This document shows, one piece after another, positions 15,902 through 25,481 of a stretch of DNA of 35,017 nucleotides. The stretch's first letter is position 1. Each line of letters begins with the position of its first letter. The notes below the pieces were generated by a model. That model did no database searches. It was not told the DNA's origin and worked only from the letters and a program-made list of their open reading frames with translations. Origin of the DNA: Nitrospirota bacterium (GTDB taxonomy: Bacteria; Nitrospirota; UBA9217). The translations under genes and the position numbers were made by a program. The stretch is taken from contig JAGVOT010000126.1 of assembly GCA_020052615.1 (NCBI GenBank), positions 1 through 35,017 of the forward strand. The letters are read 5' to 3'.

Positions 15902-16942
15902 ATGACCAAACGAATTCTCATCGCCATGAGCGGCGGGGTCGACAGTTCCGTCGCCGCAGCCCTTCTCCGGCAGCAGGGCTACGAGGTCGAGGGCGTTACC
16001 ATGAAGCTCACTGCCGGACTCTGCTGCGACATCGGCTCTGCCCAGGCAGTCTGCGGCCATCTCGGCATCCCGCACCGCGTGATCGACCTGCAGAAGGAGT
16101 TCGCCGCATCGGTCATCGGGAACTTCATCGATGAATATCGCAACGGCCGCACGCCGAATCCCTGCATCCGGTGCAACGACGTCATAAAGTTCCGCACGCT
16201 GCTGACCTATGCCCGGGAGAATGCCTTCGAATTCCTTGCGACCGGCCATTACGCACGCATCGGACAGGATCCTGCCGCTTCCCGCTTCGCCCTCAAAAAG
16301 GGCAGTGATGCGAACAAGGACCAGAGCTATTTCCTCTACCGTCTGACGCAGGACCAGCTCGCCCATGTCCTGCTTCCCCTGGGGGACATGCGCAAGACCG
16401 AGGTCCGCAGGCTCGCGGCAGAACTGAAGCTGCCGACAGCCGACCGGCCCGAGAGCCAGGAGATCTGCTTCGTGCCGGACAACAACTACCGTTCCTTTCT
16501 GAGGGCCCATGCTCCCGATATCCTGAGGCGCGGCGAGATCGTCATGACCGACGGAAAGGTCGTGGGCAGGCACGACGGTGTGGCCTTCTATACCATCGGC
16601 CAGCGCCGGGGGGTCGGCATTGCCTCGGGCGGCCGCCTGTATGTCGTCCGGATCGAGCCGGGCCGCGGTCGGGTAGTTCTCGGCCAGCGCGGCGACCTGG
16701 AGACCGCTTCATTGCAGGTGTCCGACGCGGCCTTTCTCCCCTTTGACCGCCTTTCCGCGCCGCTCTCGGTGGAGGTGAAGGTCCGCTATCGCTCGGCCCT
16801 CCATCGCGCAACGATCCGGCCCGCAGACAGCAACCGCGTCGCCGTGGCCTTCGATCAGCCTGTCGCCGGCGTTACGCCCGGACAGGCGGCGGTCTTCTAT
16901 GACGGCGACACCGTTGTCGGCGGCGGCATCATCGAAGGTTAG
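15902..16942 (+). CDS. mnmA: tRNA-specific 2-thiouridylase MnmA
   Basis: 346 residues. It thiolates U34 of Lys, Glu and Gln tRNAs using persulfide sulfur relayed from a cysteine desulfurase. Seen: PP-loop AMSGGVDSS, catalytic Cys pair C88 (NPCIRC) and C189 (QEICF), tRNA-binding ATGHYARI and NKDQSYFLYRL, then the C-terminal barrel (IGQRRGVGI). An upstream frame extension from 15854 lies in a repeat and is not used. No clear Shine-Dalgarno. The gap after the gene (16943-17027) is pyrimidine-rich and empty. TusA at 5566 could in principle be an upstream sulfur donor, though a TusBCDE relay is not seen. Confidence 0.95.
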   Translation: MTKRILIAMSGGVDSSVAAALLRQQGYEVEGVTMKLTAGLCCDIGSAQAVCGHLGIPHRVIDLQKEFAASVIGNFIDEYRNGRTPNPCIRCNDVIKFRTLLTYARENAFEFLATGHYARIGQDPAASRFALKKGSDANKDQSYFLYRLTQDQLAHVLLPLGDMRKTEVRRLAAELKLPTADRPESQEICFVPDNNYRSFLRAHAPDILRRGEIVMTDGKVVGRHDGVAFYTIGQRRGVGIASGGRLYVVRIEPGRGRVVLGQRGDLETASLQVSDAAFLPFDRLSAPLSVEVKVRYRSALHRATIRPADSNRVAVAFDQPVAGVTPGQAAVFYDGDTVVGGGIIEG

Positions 16943-17027
16943 TTCCTGTCCCTGGTTTTCCTTCGTCTCCGCGTCCGCCTCTTCTCTTTCCGTCCCCTTC
17001 TCCCTGTCCCCGCGTCAGTATTTTCCC

Positions 17028-17056
17028 TTGCCTGACGTTATTCCCTGTGATATATT
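17028..17056 (+). promoter_or_regulatory. Promoter of the modE-tup operon, probably leaderless
   Basis: TTGCCT (17028-17033), 17-bp spacer ending in TGA, TATATT (17051-17056). ATG 17064 follows 7 bp after the hexamer, so the transcript should start at or within 1-2 nt of the start codon. Confidence 0.6.
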
Positions 17057-17063
17057 ACGCTTC

Positions 17064-17420
17064 ATGGCTCCGGCAAACAAAGAACAGGTCATGTCCTTTC
17101 GTGGACGCGTCTGGATCGACGGCAAGGAAGGCACGTTCATCGGCTACGGCCGCGTTGTCCTGCTCGAGCGGATCCTCGAGCACGGCTCCATCACCAAGGC
17201 GGCCAAATCCATGGAGATGTCCTACCGCCACGCCTGGGACCTGGTGGACTCCATGAACCGGCAGGCCGGAAAACCTTTCGTCGAGCTTGCCACAGGCGGG
17301 AAAGGCGGAGGTGGCGCCATGGTCACCGAAAACGGCAAGAAGGCAATAAAGGTGTTCTGGCGCTTCCACAGGGATCTTCAGGCCTTTCTGAAACGCGAAG
17401 AGAAAAGGCTCAAGCTGTGA
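17064..17420 (+). CDS. ModE-type HTH transcriptional regulator (DNA-binding domain only)
   Basis: 118 residues matching the N-terminal winged helix of ModE: FIGYGRVVLLERILEHGSITKAAKSMEMSYRHAWDLVDSMN, then FVELATGGKGGGGAMVTENGKK. It has no TOBE/Mop ligand-binding domain, so any molybdate or tungstate response would have to come from elsewhere or from DNA-level autoregulation. ATG 17064 is favoured by the leaderless promoter; ATG 17091 is the next candidate. It is the first gene of a tight operon (30-bp gap) with three TupA-like proteins and TupBC, so it is the likely local regulator of tungsten/molybdenum oxyanion uptake. No separate operator could be identified. Confidence 0.85.
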   Translation: MAPANKEQVMSFRGRVWIDGKEGTFIGYGRVVLLERILEHGSITKAAKSMEMSYRHAWDLVDSMNRQAGKPFVELATGGKGGGGAMVTENGKKAIKVFWRFHRDLQAFLKREEKRLKL

Positions 17421-17450
17421 TCGTATGCTGATCTTCCAGGAGGTTATGCC

Positions 17451-18244
17451 ATGGCCACATCTCCTGTAACGCTCGTAATCGCATCTACGACCAGCACGCA
17501 GAATTCAGGATTATTCGACGTACTCATCCCTGCTTTCGGGAAGGAGGCACACTCCCGCGCGAACGTGAAGGTCATTGCCGTTGGCACGGGCCAGGCCATG
17601 CGGCTCGCCAAAAAGATGAGGCCGACCTGCTCTTTGTGCACGATCCATTTCGGGAGGAAAAATTTGTTGCCGATGGGTACGGCGTCAACCGCCGCACAGT
17701 GATGCACAGCGACTTCGTTGTCCTCGGCCCGTCGAACGATCCCGCCCGCATTAAGGGACACCGCTCTGCCATCGATGCCTTTGAACTGATCTCGGAAACA
17801 GGCGCATCCTTCGTCTCCCGGGGCGACGACTCCGGGACGAACGTCAAAGAGCTGGACCTCTGGGACGATGCCGGGGTGAATCCGAAGGGCAAAAGCTGGT
17901 ACATCGAGGCAGGCGCAAAGATGGGTGATGCTCTTCTGATCGCGGACGCCAAGAAGGCATACATCCTGTCGGACCGCGGCACGTTCCTGAACTATGAATC
18001 CCGGCTCGGGCTGAAGGTCCTGGTTGAAGGCGACGCATTGCTGAAAAATCAGTACAGCGTTATCGCGGTAAGCCCGGCGCGGTTCCCCGGTGTTAATTAC
18101 CGGGAAGCCATGGACTTCATTGCCTATGTCACCTCACCGGAGGGACAGAAACTCATTGCTCGCTATAAGAAGCGCGGCGTGAGCGCGTTCGTCCCCGATG
18201 CTGTCCCGGGGGCCGCCGCGGAATCGAAAAAAGAAAAACGATAG
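17451..18244 (+). pseudogene. TupA-like oxyanion-binding protein 1, frameshifted and without signal peptide
   Basis: Two frames together encode a TupA-type protein. The first (17451-17614) gives VIASTTSTQNSGLFDVLIP and AVGTGQAMRLAKK. The second, in the -1 frame from about 17615, gives DEADLLFVHDPFREEKFVADGYG, FVVLGPSNDPARIKG, SRGDDSGTNVKEL, and a normal C-terminus ending at TAG 18242-18244. The join is an A5 run (17610-17614): one extra A restores a continuous frame. AGGAGG precedes the ATG, but the first residues (MATSPVTLVIAS) are not a signal peptide, and the in-frame codons upstream do not supply one. So it is either a decaying paralogue, a sequencing error, or (less likely) a -1 slippage gene on CAAAAAG. 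The SGTH motif reads SGTN. Confidence 0.75.
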
Positions 18245-18257
18245 GAGGATTTCCGTG

Positions 18258-19116
18258 ATGAATCGTAACGTATTGTCGATGCTGTTCTGTCTTGCGATGT
18301 CAATGCTCACGCCCATGATGGCTGCTGCCGAACCGGCAATCGCGCAACCGAAGAAGATCATGCTTGCCAGCACCATCGGCCCGATCGATGCGGGGATCGT
18401 CGGAGCGCTGGAAGCAGCCTTCACGAAGAAGACCGGCATTACGGTGGAGCACACCGGCGCCGGAACGGGCAAGGCCATCCAGATGGCCGAAACCGGAAAG
18501 TACGACCTTCTTCTCGTGCACGCAAAGGTCCTGGAAGAGAAGTTCGTCGCCGACGGCTTCGGCACGAAACGATATGACCTTATGTACAACGACTTTGTCA
18601 TCCTCGGCCCACCGTCCGACCCGGCAAAGATCAGGGGCACGAAGGACGCGGCTGCTGCATTGCGCAGGATCAGGGAAGCAAAGGCCCTCTTTGTGACCCG
18701 CGGCGATAAATCAGGAACTCACGTGAAGGAAATCGAGGTCTGGAAAAAGGCGGGCATCGAGCCGCAGGGCGCCTGGTATCACGTGTTCGAACAGGGCTCC
18801 AAGGGGAACGCCCCGACCCTTGCCTTCACCAATGAAAAGCAGGCCTACACGCTCATGGACCGCGCCACCTACATCACCATGAAGTCGAAGATCACCCTGC
18901 AGGTGCTGGTCGAACGGGACGATATTCTTCTTAAATTATATCACCCTGATCCCGGTCAACCCGGCGAAGTTCCCGCAGGTCCGTCACGCAGAGACGGTGC
19001 AACTCGTGGACTGGCTGCAGGGCAGGGATGCCCAGCTCATCATCCGCGATTTCGGCAAGGATACGTATGGCGAACCGTTGTTCTTCCCCAATTCGCCTGA
19101 AGGAAAAAGACTGTAA
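18258..19116 (+). pseudogene. TupA-like binding protein 2, frameshifted near the C-terminus
   Basis: The signal peptide (cleaved near AAAEP) and most of a periplasmic TupA-like protein are intact: LASTIGPIDAGIVGALEAAF, HTGAGTGKAIQMAETGKYDLLLVHAK, YNDFVILGPPSDPAKI, TRGDKSGTHVKE, AYTLMDRATYI. At an A3 run (18933-18935) the frame breaks. Skipping one A restores NYITLIPVNPAKFPQ, LVDWLQGRDAQLIIRDFGK and a proper end at TAA 19114-19116. In the unshifted frame it ends at 19100 with a nonsense tail. The ligand loop STIGPIDAG differs from the STTSxxxSG loop of copies 1 and 3, so its original ligand may have differed. AGGAGG (18243-18248) overlaps the stop of copy 1, so translation is coupled. Confidence 0.75.
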
Positions 19117-19142
19117 CCCATCACTTTGAGGAGGATCATGCA

Positions 19143-19952
19143 ATGAAAAAGACAATCACTCTGGTATTGCTCTTAACGTTTGTCGCAACGGTTGCCTTTG
19201 CTGAAACGCGCATCCGCATGGCATCCACGACGAGCATCCAGAATTCGGGCCTTTTCGACTATCTGCTGCCGGTCTTCGAGAAGAAAACAGGCATCAAGAT
19301 CGACGTGGTGGCCGTAGGCACGGGCGCATCCATTGAGATCGGCAAACGCGGGGACGCGGACGTAGTCTTCGTCCACGCCAAGGAGCAGGAGCTCAAAGCG
19401 GTCGAGGAAGGCTTCTTCGTGAACCGCCATGACGTCATGTACAACGATTTCGTGATCATCGGCCCGCCGGCCGATCCCGCGAAGATTAAGGGCATGAGGT
19501 CGGCCGCAGATGCCCTGAAGGCAATCTCCCTTTCCGGCTCCTCCTTCGTTTCCCGGGGCGACAGGTCGGGCACGCACACCAAGGAGCTCGCTCTGTGGAA
19601 AAAGGTCGGAATCGACCCCACAGGCCAGAAGTGGTACCTTGAGGCCGGCCAGGGCATGGAGAAGACCCAGCGCGTCGCCGACGAAAAAAAGGCCTACACG
19701 CTAACCGACCGGGGCACCTGGCTCGCTACGAAGGGCAAGGACAAGCTTGACCTGGTGATTGTTCTCGAAGGAGATACGGTCCTTTTCAACCAATACGGCG
19801 TTATGGCGGTCAATCCCGAAAGGCACAAGCACGTGAAATTCAAAGAAGCCATGCAGTTCGTGGACTGGATCATCGCCAGGGACGGCCAGGCTGCTGTTGC
19901 GGCCTTTAAAGACAAGAACGGAAACCCGCTGTTCATCCCGAACGCCAAATAA
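19143..19952 (+). CDS. tupA: Tungstate-type ABC transporter substrate-binding protein (TupA-like), intact copy
   Basis: 269 residues with a clear Sec signal peptide (1-20, MKKTITLVLLLTFVATVAFA). TupA-family landmarks: MASTTSIQNSGLFDYLLPVF, VAVGTGASIEIGKRGDADVVFVHAK, YNDFVIIGPPADPAKIKG, SRGDRSGTHTKEL, AYTLTDRGTWLA and FNQYGVMAVNP. It should bind tungstate (possibly molybdate) in the periplasm and deliver it to TupB/TupC. GAGGAGG lies a suitable distance before the ATG, 26 bp after copy 2. It is the only one of three tandem TupA genes with an unbroken frame, and it directly precedes an attenuator-like hairpin and the permease. Oxyanion choice is inferred from the family. Confidence 0.92.
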   Translation: MKKTITLVLLLTFVATVAFAETRIRMASTTSIQNSGLFDYLLPVFEKKTGIKIDVVAVGTGASIEIGKRGDADVVFVHAKEQELKAVEEGFFVNRHDVMYNDFVIIGPPADPAKIKGMRSAADALKAISLSGSSFVSRGDRSGTHTKELALWKKVGIDPTGQKWYLEAGQGMEKTQRVADEKKAYTLTDRGTWLATKGKDKLDLVIVLEGDTVLFNQYGVMAVNPERHKHVKFKEAMQFVDWIIARDGQAAVAAFKDKNGNPLFIPNAK

Positions 19953-19964
19953 CTTTATAAGGCT

Positions 19965-20034
19965 GGCACGGACCGGATCAGAACAAGGCTCGATACCCCC
20001 AAGTATCCCTCCCTGCTCCGGTCCGTGCCTTTTT
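19965..20034 (+). terminator. Long-loop terminator/attenuator between tupA and tupB
   Basis: A perfect 13-bp stem, GGCACGGACCGGA (19965-19977) with TCCGGTCCGTGCC (20017-20029), encloses a 39-nt loop and is followed by T5 (20030-20034). The tupB ATG starts 2 nt later. It should end a large share of transcripts after the binding-protein genes; in read-through RNA the stem would also cover the ribosome-binding region of tupB. Confidence 0.75.
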
Positions 20035-20036
20035 CT

Positions 20037-20741
20037 ATGGACTCATTTCTGCAAGGATTCATCAAAGCCTTTGAGCTGATCCTCAATCTTGATCAGACGC
20101 TTTTCGGGATCATATTCCTCTCCCTGAAGGTCTCAGGCTCTGCCCTGTTCATGGCGACCGCCATCGGACTTCCCGCCGGCGCTCTGCTCGGGCTGAAACG
20201 CTTTCCGGGCCGGGACCTTGCCATCAGCAGCGTGAACACGCTCATGGGCCTTCCGCCGGTCGTCGTAGGCCTCTTCGTCTATCTCCTGCTGTCGCGCAAG
20301 GGTCCGCTGGGATTTATGGGGCTGCTCTATTCTCCCACCGCTATGGTCGTTGCGCAAACCATTCTGGCACTCCCCATTGTGACTGCACTTTGCCACTCTG
20401 CGATCGTGAACATCGATCCCATCATCCGGCTTTCGGCGCGCACCCTCGGAGCGACGCCCGGCCAGGAGACCATCGCGGTCATCCGTGAAGCGCGCTATGG
20501 GATCTTCTCCGCCGTCATCGCCGCCTTCGGCAGGGTCATGGCCGAGGTCGGTGCCATCCTCATCGTGGGCGGCAACATTGCCGGCTATACGCGCGTCATG
20601 ACAACTACGATCGCTCTTGAGACGGACAAGGGGGATTTCGAACTCGCCCTTGCCCTCGGGATCATCCTCCTGACAATCTCCTTCGTCATCAATGCCCTGT
20701 TGCATGGCGTCCAGAAGAGAGGCGCGGTCAAGACAGCATGA
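20037..20741 (+). CDS. tupB: Tungstate-type ABC transporter permease TupB
   Basis: 234-residue inner-membrane permease with five or six hydrophobic helices and the cytoplasmic EAA-type loop (RLSARTLGATPGQETIAVIREARYGIFSAVIAAFGRVMAEVG region; key Gly in TLGATPGQ). The family segment GLPPVVVGLFVYLLLSRKGPLG is typical of TupB. ATG 20037 is preferred to a GTG at 20025, which would lie inside the terminator stem. No Shine-Dalgarno is available outside the hairpin. Its last codons overlap tupC by 4 bp (ATGA), so the two are translationally coupled. It forms the channel for the oxyanion delivered by TupA. Confidence 0.9.
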   Translation: MDSFLQGFIKAFELILNLDQTLFGIIFLSLKVSGSALFMATAIGLPAGALLGLKRFPGRDLAISSVNTLMGLPPVVVGLFVYLLLSRKGPLGFMGLLYSPTAMVVAQTILALPIVTALCHSAIVNIDPIIRLSARTLGATPGQETIAVIREARYGIFSAVIAAFGRVMAEVGAILIVGGNIAGYTRVMTTTIALETDKGDFELALALGIILLTISFVINALLHGVQKRGAVKTA

Positions 20742-21391
20742 AACTGGTCCTTTCCCATATACGGAAGGATTACAACGGCAAACCGGTCCTGAAGGACTGC
20801 TCCTATGCCTTCAAGGGCAGCGGCACCTATGTTCTCATGGGTCCGAACGGATGCGGAAAGTCCACCCTGCTGCGGATCTGCTCGTTGCTCGAAGCGCCCG
20901 ATGGCGGCGGCCTCGTGTTCCAGGACGACGGTACGCCACTGATCAGGGACCTTGCGCTCCGTCGGCGCATCACGCTCGTCCTGCCCCGGACAGGCGTGTT
21001 CAATACGACTGCCTTCCACAACGCTGCCTATGGGTTGAAAGTACGCGGCATGGGCGGCAACCTCCTGAAGAAGGAGGTCGATAGGGCGCTGGACATTGTC
21101 GGTCTGGCGCACAAGTCAGGCCAGAATGCCCGGACGCTCTCGAGCGGAGAGACCCAGCGGCTCGGCATAGCCCGCGCGCTCGCCATCGGTCCGGAGATCC
21201 TGTTCCTCGACGAACCCACCGCTTCGGTGGACGAGGAGAACACCGCGATCATCGAGTCGATCATCGGAAACCTGAAAAAGGACGGCCGAACAATGGTCAT
21301 TATGACCACGCACGATACGGACCAGGCGGAACGGCTTGCGGATACGCTTCTCTTAATGAAGGAAGGCAGCATAGCTGACCGGAAGCATTGA
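20738..21391 (+). CDS. tupC: Tungstate-type ABC transporter ATPase TupC
   Basis: 217-residue ABC ATPase: Walker A GPNGCGKST (35-43), signature LSSGETQRLGIARAL (134-148), Walker B ILFLDEPTAS (D158, E159), switch His H192. The Q-loop is unusual: where most families have VFQ, this protein reads VLPRTGVFN, placing Pro at residue 83 in the Gln position. No TOBE regulatory domain, as usual for TupC. It couples ATP hydrolysis to transport through TupB, with which it overlaps by 4 bp. It is the last gene of the modE-tup operon; the gap after it (21392-21622) contains a promoter candidate for the next gene and no obvious terminator. Confidence 0.92.
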   Translation: MKLVLSHIRKDYNGKPVLKDCSYAFKGSGTYVLMGPNGCGKSTLLRICSLLEAPDGGGLVFQDDGTPLIRDLALRRRITLVLPRTGVFNTTAFHNAAYGLKVRGMGGNLLKKEVDRALDIVGLAHKSGQNARTLSSGETQRLGIARALAIGPEILFLDEPTASVDEENTAIIESIIGNLKKDGRTMVIMTTHDTDQAERLADTLLLMKEGSIADRKH

Positions 21392-21444
21392 TCCTTTCTC
21401 TTGCCGGCAACGCAGAATTCCTGAAAGATTCCCCGCCTTTCCTC

Positions 21445-21473
21445 TTTATCTTCCAGAAAAAATAAGCTATACT
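21445..21473 (+). promoter_or_regulatory. Promoter candidate for the ACT-domain gene
   Basis: TTTATC (21445-21450), 17-bp spacer, TATACT (21468-21473). The -35 is weak, the -10 matches 5/6. The leader would be ~140 nt and ends with AAGGAG about 12 nt before ATG 21623. Confidence 0.4.
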
Positions 21474-21622
21474 TTTCGCATCGATACCGTCAATGGCTCG
21501 CGCTTGAAACCATTGCTGTTCCAGCGCCGATCGGCACATCGTACTGTCGAGCGGCGGAGTGCTTAGGCGATCATTGCCATCCCTGGGTGGCGTTAAATTC
21601 CTCGTAAGGAGATACATAAGCC

Positions 21623-22183
21623 ATGGCTACGAAAGCGAAGAAAGCTGCTCCGAAAAAGAAAAGGGCCGTGACCCCACGGCCGGCGGCAAAAGCAGCCTCC
21701 AGAAAAAATACGCCGACAGCCGTTCGGCCGGCACTGAAGGCGGCGCCGGCAGCAAGAACGTCCGGGCCCAAGTTCACCGTTACGGCGGCAATAGAGATCA
21801 CCGCAACCTTCCCGGACACCATGGGATTGACCGCAAAAGTGGCGGCGGCCCTCGCCGCGGAGAATGTGAATATCCTTGCCGGGACCGGTTACTCTGCCAG
21901 CGGCATGCGGCGCAAGGCGACCTTTACCCTGATCGTTGACAACCTGGAGAAGGCGGAGCGTGCCCTCGATCGGATCGGCGCAGACGAGATACAGGATTCA
22001 ATGGTCATCCTGGTGGAGACAGAGAACAAGGTGGGGGCCCTGGAAAAGATATCCAAGGCAATTTCCAATGCCGGCATCAACATCTACTACTTCTACTCCA
22101 CGACCAGCTCCGGCAAGACTGCCACCTGCGTGTTCAAGACGGCCGACGACCAGAAGGCGATCAAGGTCCTTCGCAGCGCGTAA
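21623..22183 (+). CDS. Tandem ACT-domain protein with histone-H1-like N-terminal tail
   Basis: 186 residues in two parts. Residues 1-48 are rich in Lys, Ala, Pro and Arg (KAKKAAPKKKR, PRPAAKAASRK), like the disordered tails of histone H1-like or AlgP proteins, and could bind DNA or RNA. Residues ~52-186 hold two ACT domains: ITATFPDTMGLTAKVAAALAAENVNILAGTGYSA and ILVETENKVGALEKISKAISNAGINIYYFYST, each with the Gly at the turn where ACT domains bind small ligands. There is no enzyme domain, so it is more likely an amino-acid-responsive regulator or adaptor than a biosynthetic enzyme. It stands alone between tupC and the Fur-family gene. Confidence 0.85.
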   Translation: MATKAKKAAPKKKRAVTPRPAAKAASRKNTPTAVRPALKAAPAARTSGPKFTVTAAIEITATFPDTMGLTAKVAAALAAENVNILAGTGYSASGMRRKATFTLIVDNLEKAERALDRIGADEIQDSMVILVETENKVGALEKISKAISNAGINIYYFYSTTSSGKTATCVFKTADDQKAIKVLRSA

Positions 22184-22258
22184 AGCGACGCGGATCGTTC
22201 CGGATCGGTCCAGGCCGGAACCATGGTGCGGTCTGATCGTCAGCTCAAAATCTTCCAA

Positions 22259-22297
22259 CGGGGATACGGTTCTTTTCTTGAAGAAGCTGTATCCCCG
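22259..22297 (+). terminator. Extended hairpin after the ACT gene
   Basis: CGGGGATAC (22259-22267) pairs perfectly with GTATCCCCG (22289-22297), with an inner TTCTT/AAGAA pairing, so the stem nearly closes. The following sequence is T-rich (CTCTTCGTTCTC) but lacks a pure T-tract. The rest of 22298-22505 holds no gene or other structure I can support. Confidence 0.5.
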
Positions 22298-22505
22298 CTC
22301 TTCGTTCTCGGCCTTCATTGGCAAGCTGTATCGGAACGCCCGATCGCGCTTTAATAAACAGGTCCTGCCCGTTCTTCCCCGCGCTCCTCGGGTTCATCCC
22401 CAGCGCCTTCTCTTGATGCAACCCCTTCCCCACAGACGAGCGAACGGGACAAGACCCCAAAATGCTCCCCGGGCTTGCCAATACACATGCAGCGCTAATT
22501 GGTCC

Positions 22506-22534
22506 TTGACAAAGCATTCGCCAGCAGTTAGCAT
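22506..22534 (+). promoter_or_regulatory. Promoter of the Fur/PerR-type gene
   Basis: Perfect TTGACA (22506-22511), 17-bp spacer, TAGCAT (22529-22534; 4/6). The predicted start is near 22541, only ~21 nt before ATG 22562 and just ahead of the 7-1-7 palindrome. Confidence 0.6.
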
Positions 22535-22544
22535 TGATACTAAT

Positions 22545-22559
22545 TAGGAATCATTCCTA
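22545..22559. promoter_or_regulatory. PerR/Fur-type operator (7-1-7 palindrome)
   Basis: TAGGAAT-C-ATTCCTA, a perfect 7-1-7 inverted repeat, the geometry of Fur-family boxes. It lies between the predicted transcription start and the ATG of the Fur-family gene, so binding would block early elongation: autorepression. No second copy is seen in front of katG. Confidence 0.65.
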
Positions 22560-22561
22560 TT

Positions 22562-23011
22562 ATGAACCTTTCTGCAACTCCAGAAGAAATCGAGCGCAAG
22601 CTTATCAAGAGCCTGCGGGAAAAGGGCTACAAGCTGACCTCGCAGCGGCTTGAGATCATCGGTCTGCTGGCCAGGGACATGACGCATCCCGGCGCCACGG
22701 ACCTTTTCCGCAGGGTCAGGAAGCGGGTGCCGCGGATCAGCATGTCTACCGTATATTACACGCTGGATATGCTGAAAAAAGAGGGCTTGCTGCGGGAGCT
22801 TGAGTTTTACGACCGCGACAACCGCTATGATGTCACCGTAGCCGACCATATCAACCTCATCTGCAGAAAGTGCGGCAAGATCGCGGATCTTCCCGGGGAG
22901 CTGCCCTTTTCAACGGAAGCGGTATTGAAGAAGACCGGGTTCCAGCCTGTGGCAATGAGATACGAATACTACGGATACTGTAAAGAATGCCGCCGAAAAC
23001 GTGCGCGCTGA
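22562..23011 (+). CDS. Fur-family regulator, PerR-like
   Basis: 149 residues. Winged helix: YKLTSQRLEIIGLL, HPGATDLFRRVRKRVPRISMSTVYYTLDMLKKEGLL. Structural zinc site: two Cys pairs, CRKC and CKEC. The regulatory-metal region reads RYDVTVADHINLICRKCGKIADL; the second His of the canonical HxH is Asn. It should repress its targets with Fe or Mn bound and release them on peroxide or metal loss. The neighbouring katG, 126 bp downstream on the same strand, points to a peroxide-response (PerR) role. The operator at its own start suggests autoregulation, and katG may be cotranscribed. There is no Shine-Dalgarno. Assignment as PerR rather than Fur rests on context. Confidence 0.9.
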   Translation: MNLSATPEEIERKLIKSLREKGYKLTSQRLEIIGLLARDMTHPGATDLFRRVRKRVPRISMSTVYYTLDMLKKEGLLRELEFYDRDNRYDVTVADHINLICRKCGKIADLPGELPFSTEAVLKKTGFQPVAMRYEYYGYCKECRRKRAR

Positions 23012-25333
<2,322 letters not shown>

Positions 25334-25481
25334 TCGTGGCATAACAGTCCGCATGGGCTCTTGGCCGGGCGGAAAAACAGTACACCACCAGTTCCAACGG
25401 ACGGCATACCACGCCCGCTGCGCTCCGGAGCGTGCCCGCTCGACCCAGCCCATTCCGGAACAAAAGCGACCAGTTATCCCG

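Noticed and set aside
16943-17027. Pyrimidine-rich stretch before the modE promoter, possibly a degenerate repeat copy
   Set aside because: Shares TCTCCGCGTC-like words with the repeat family, but no opposing arm is recognisable; too weak to call.
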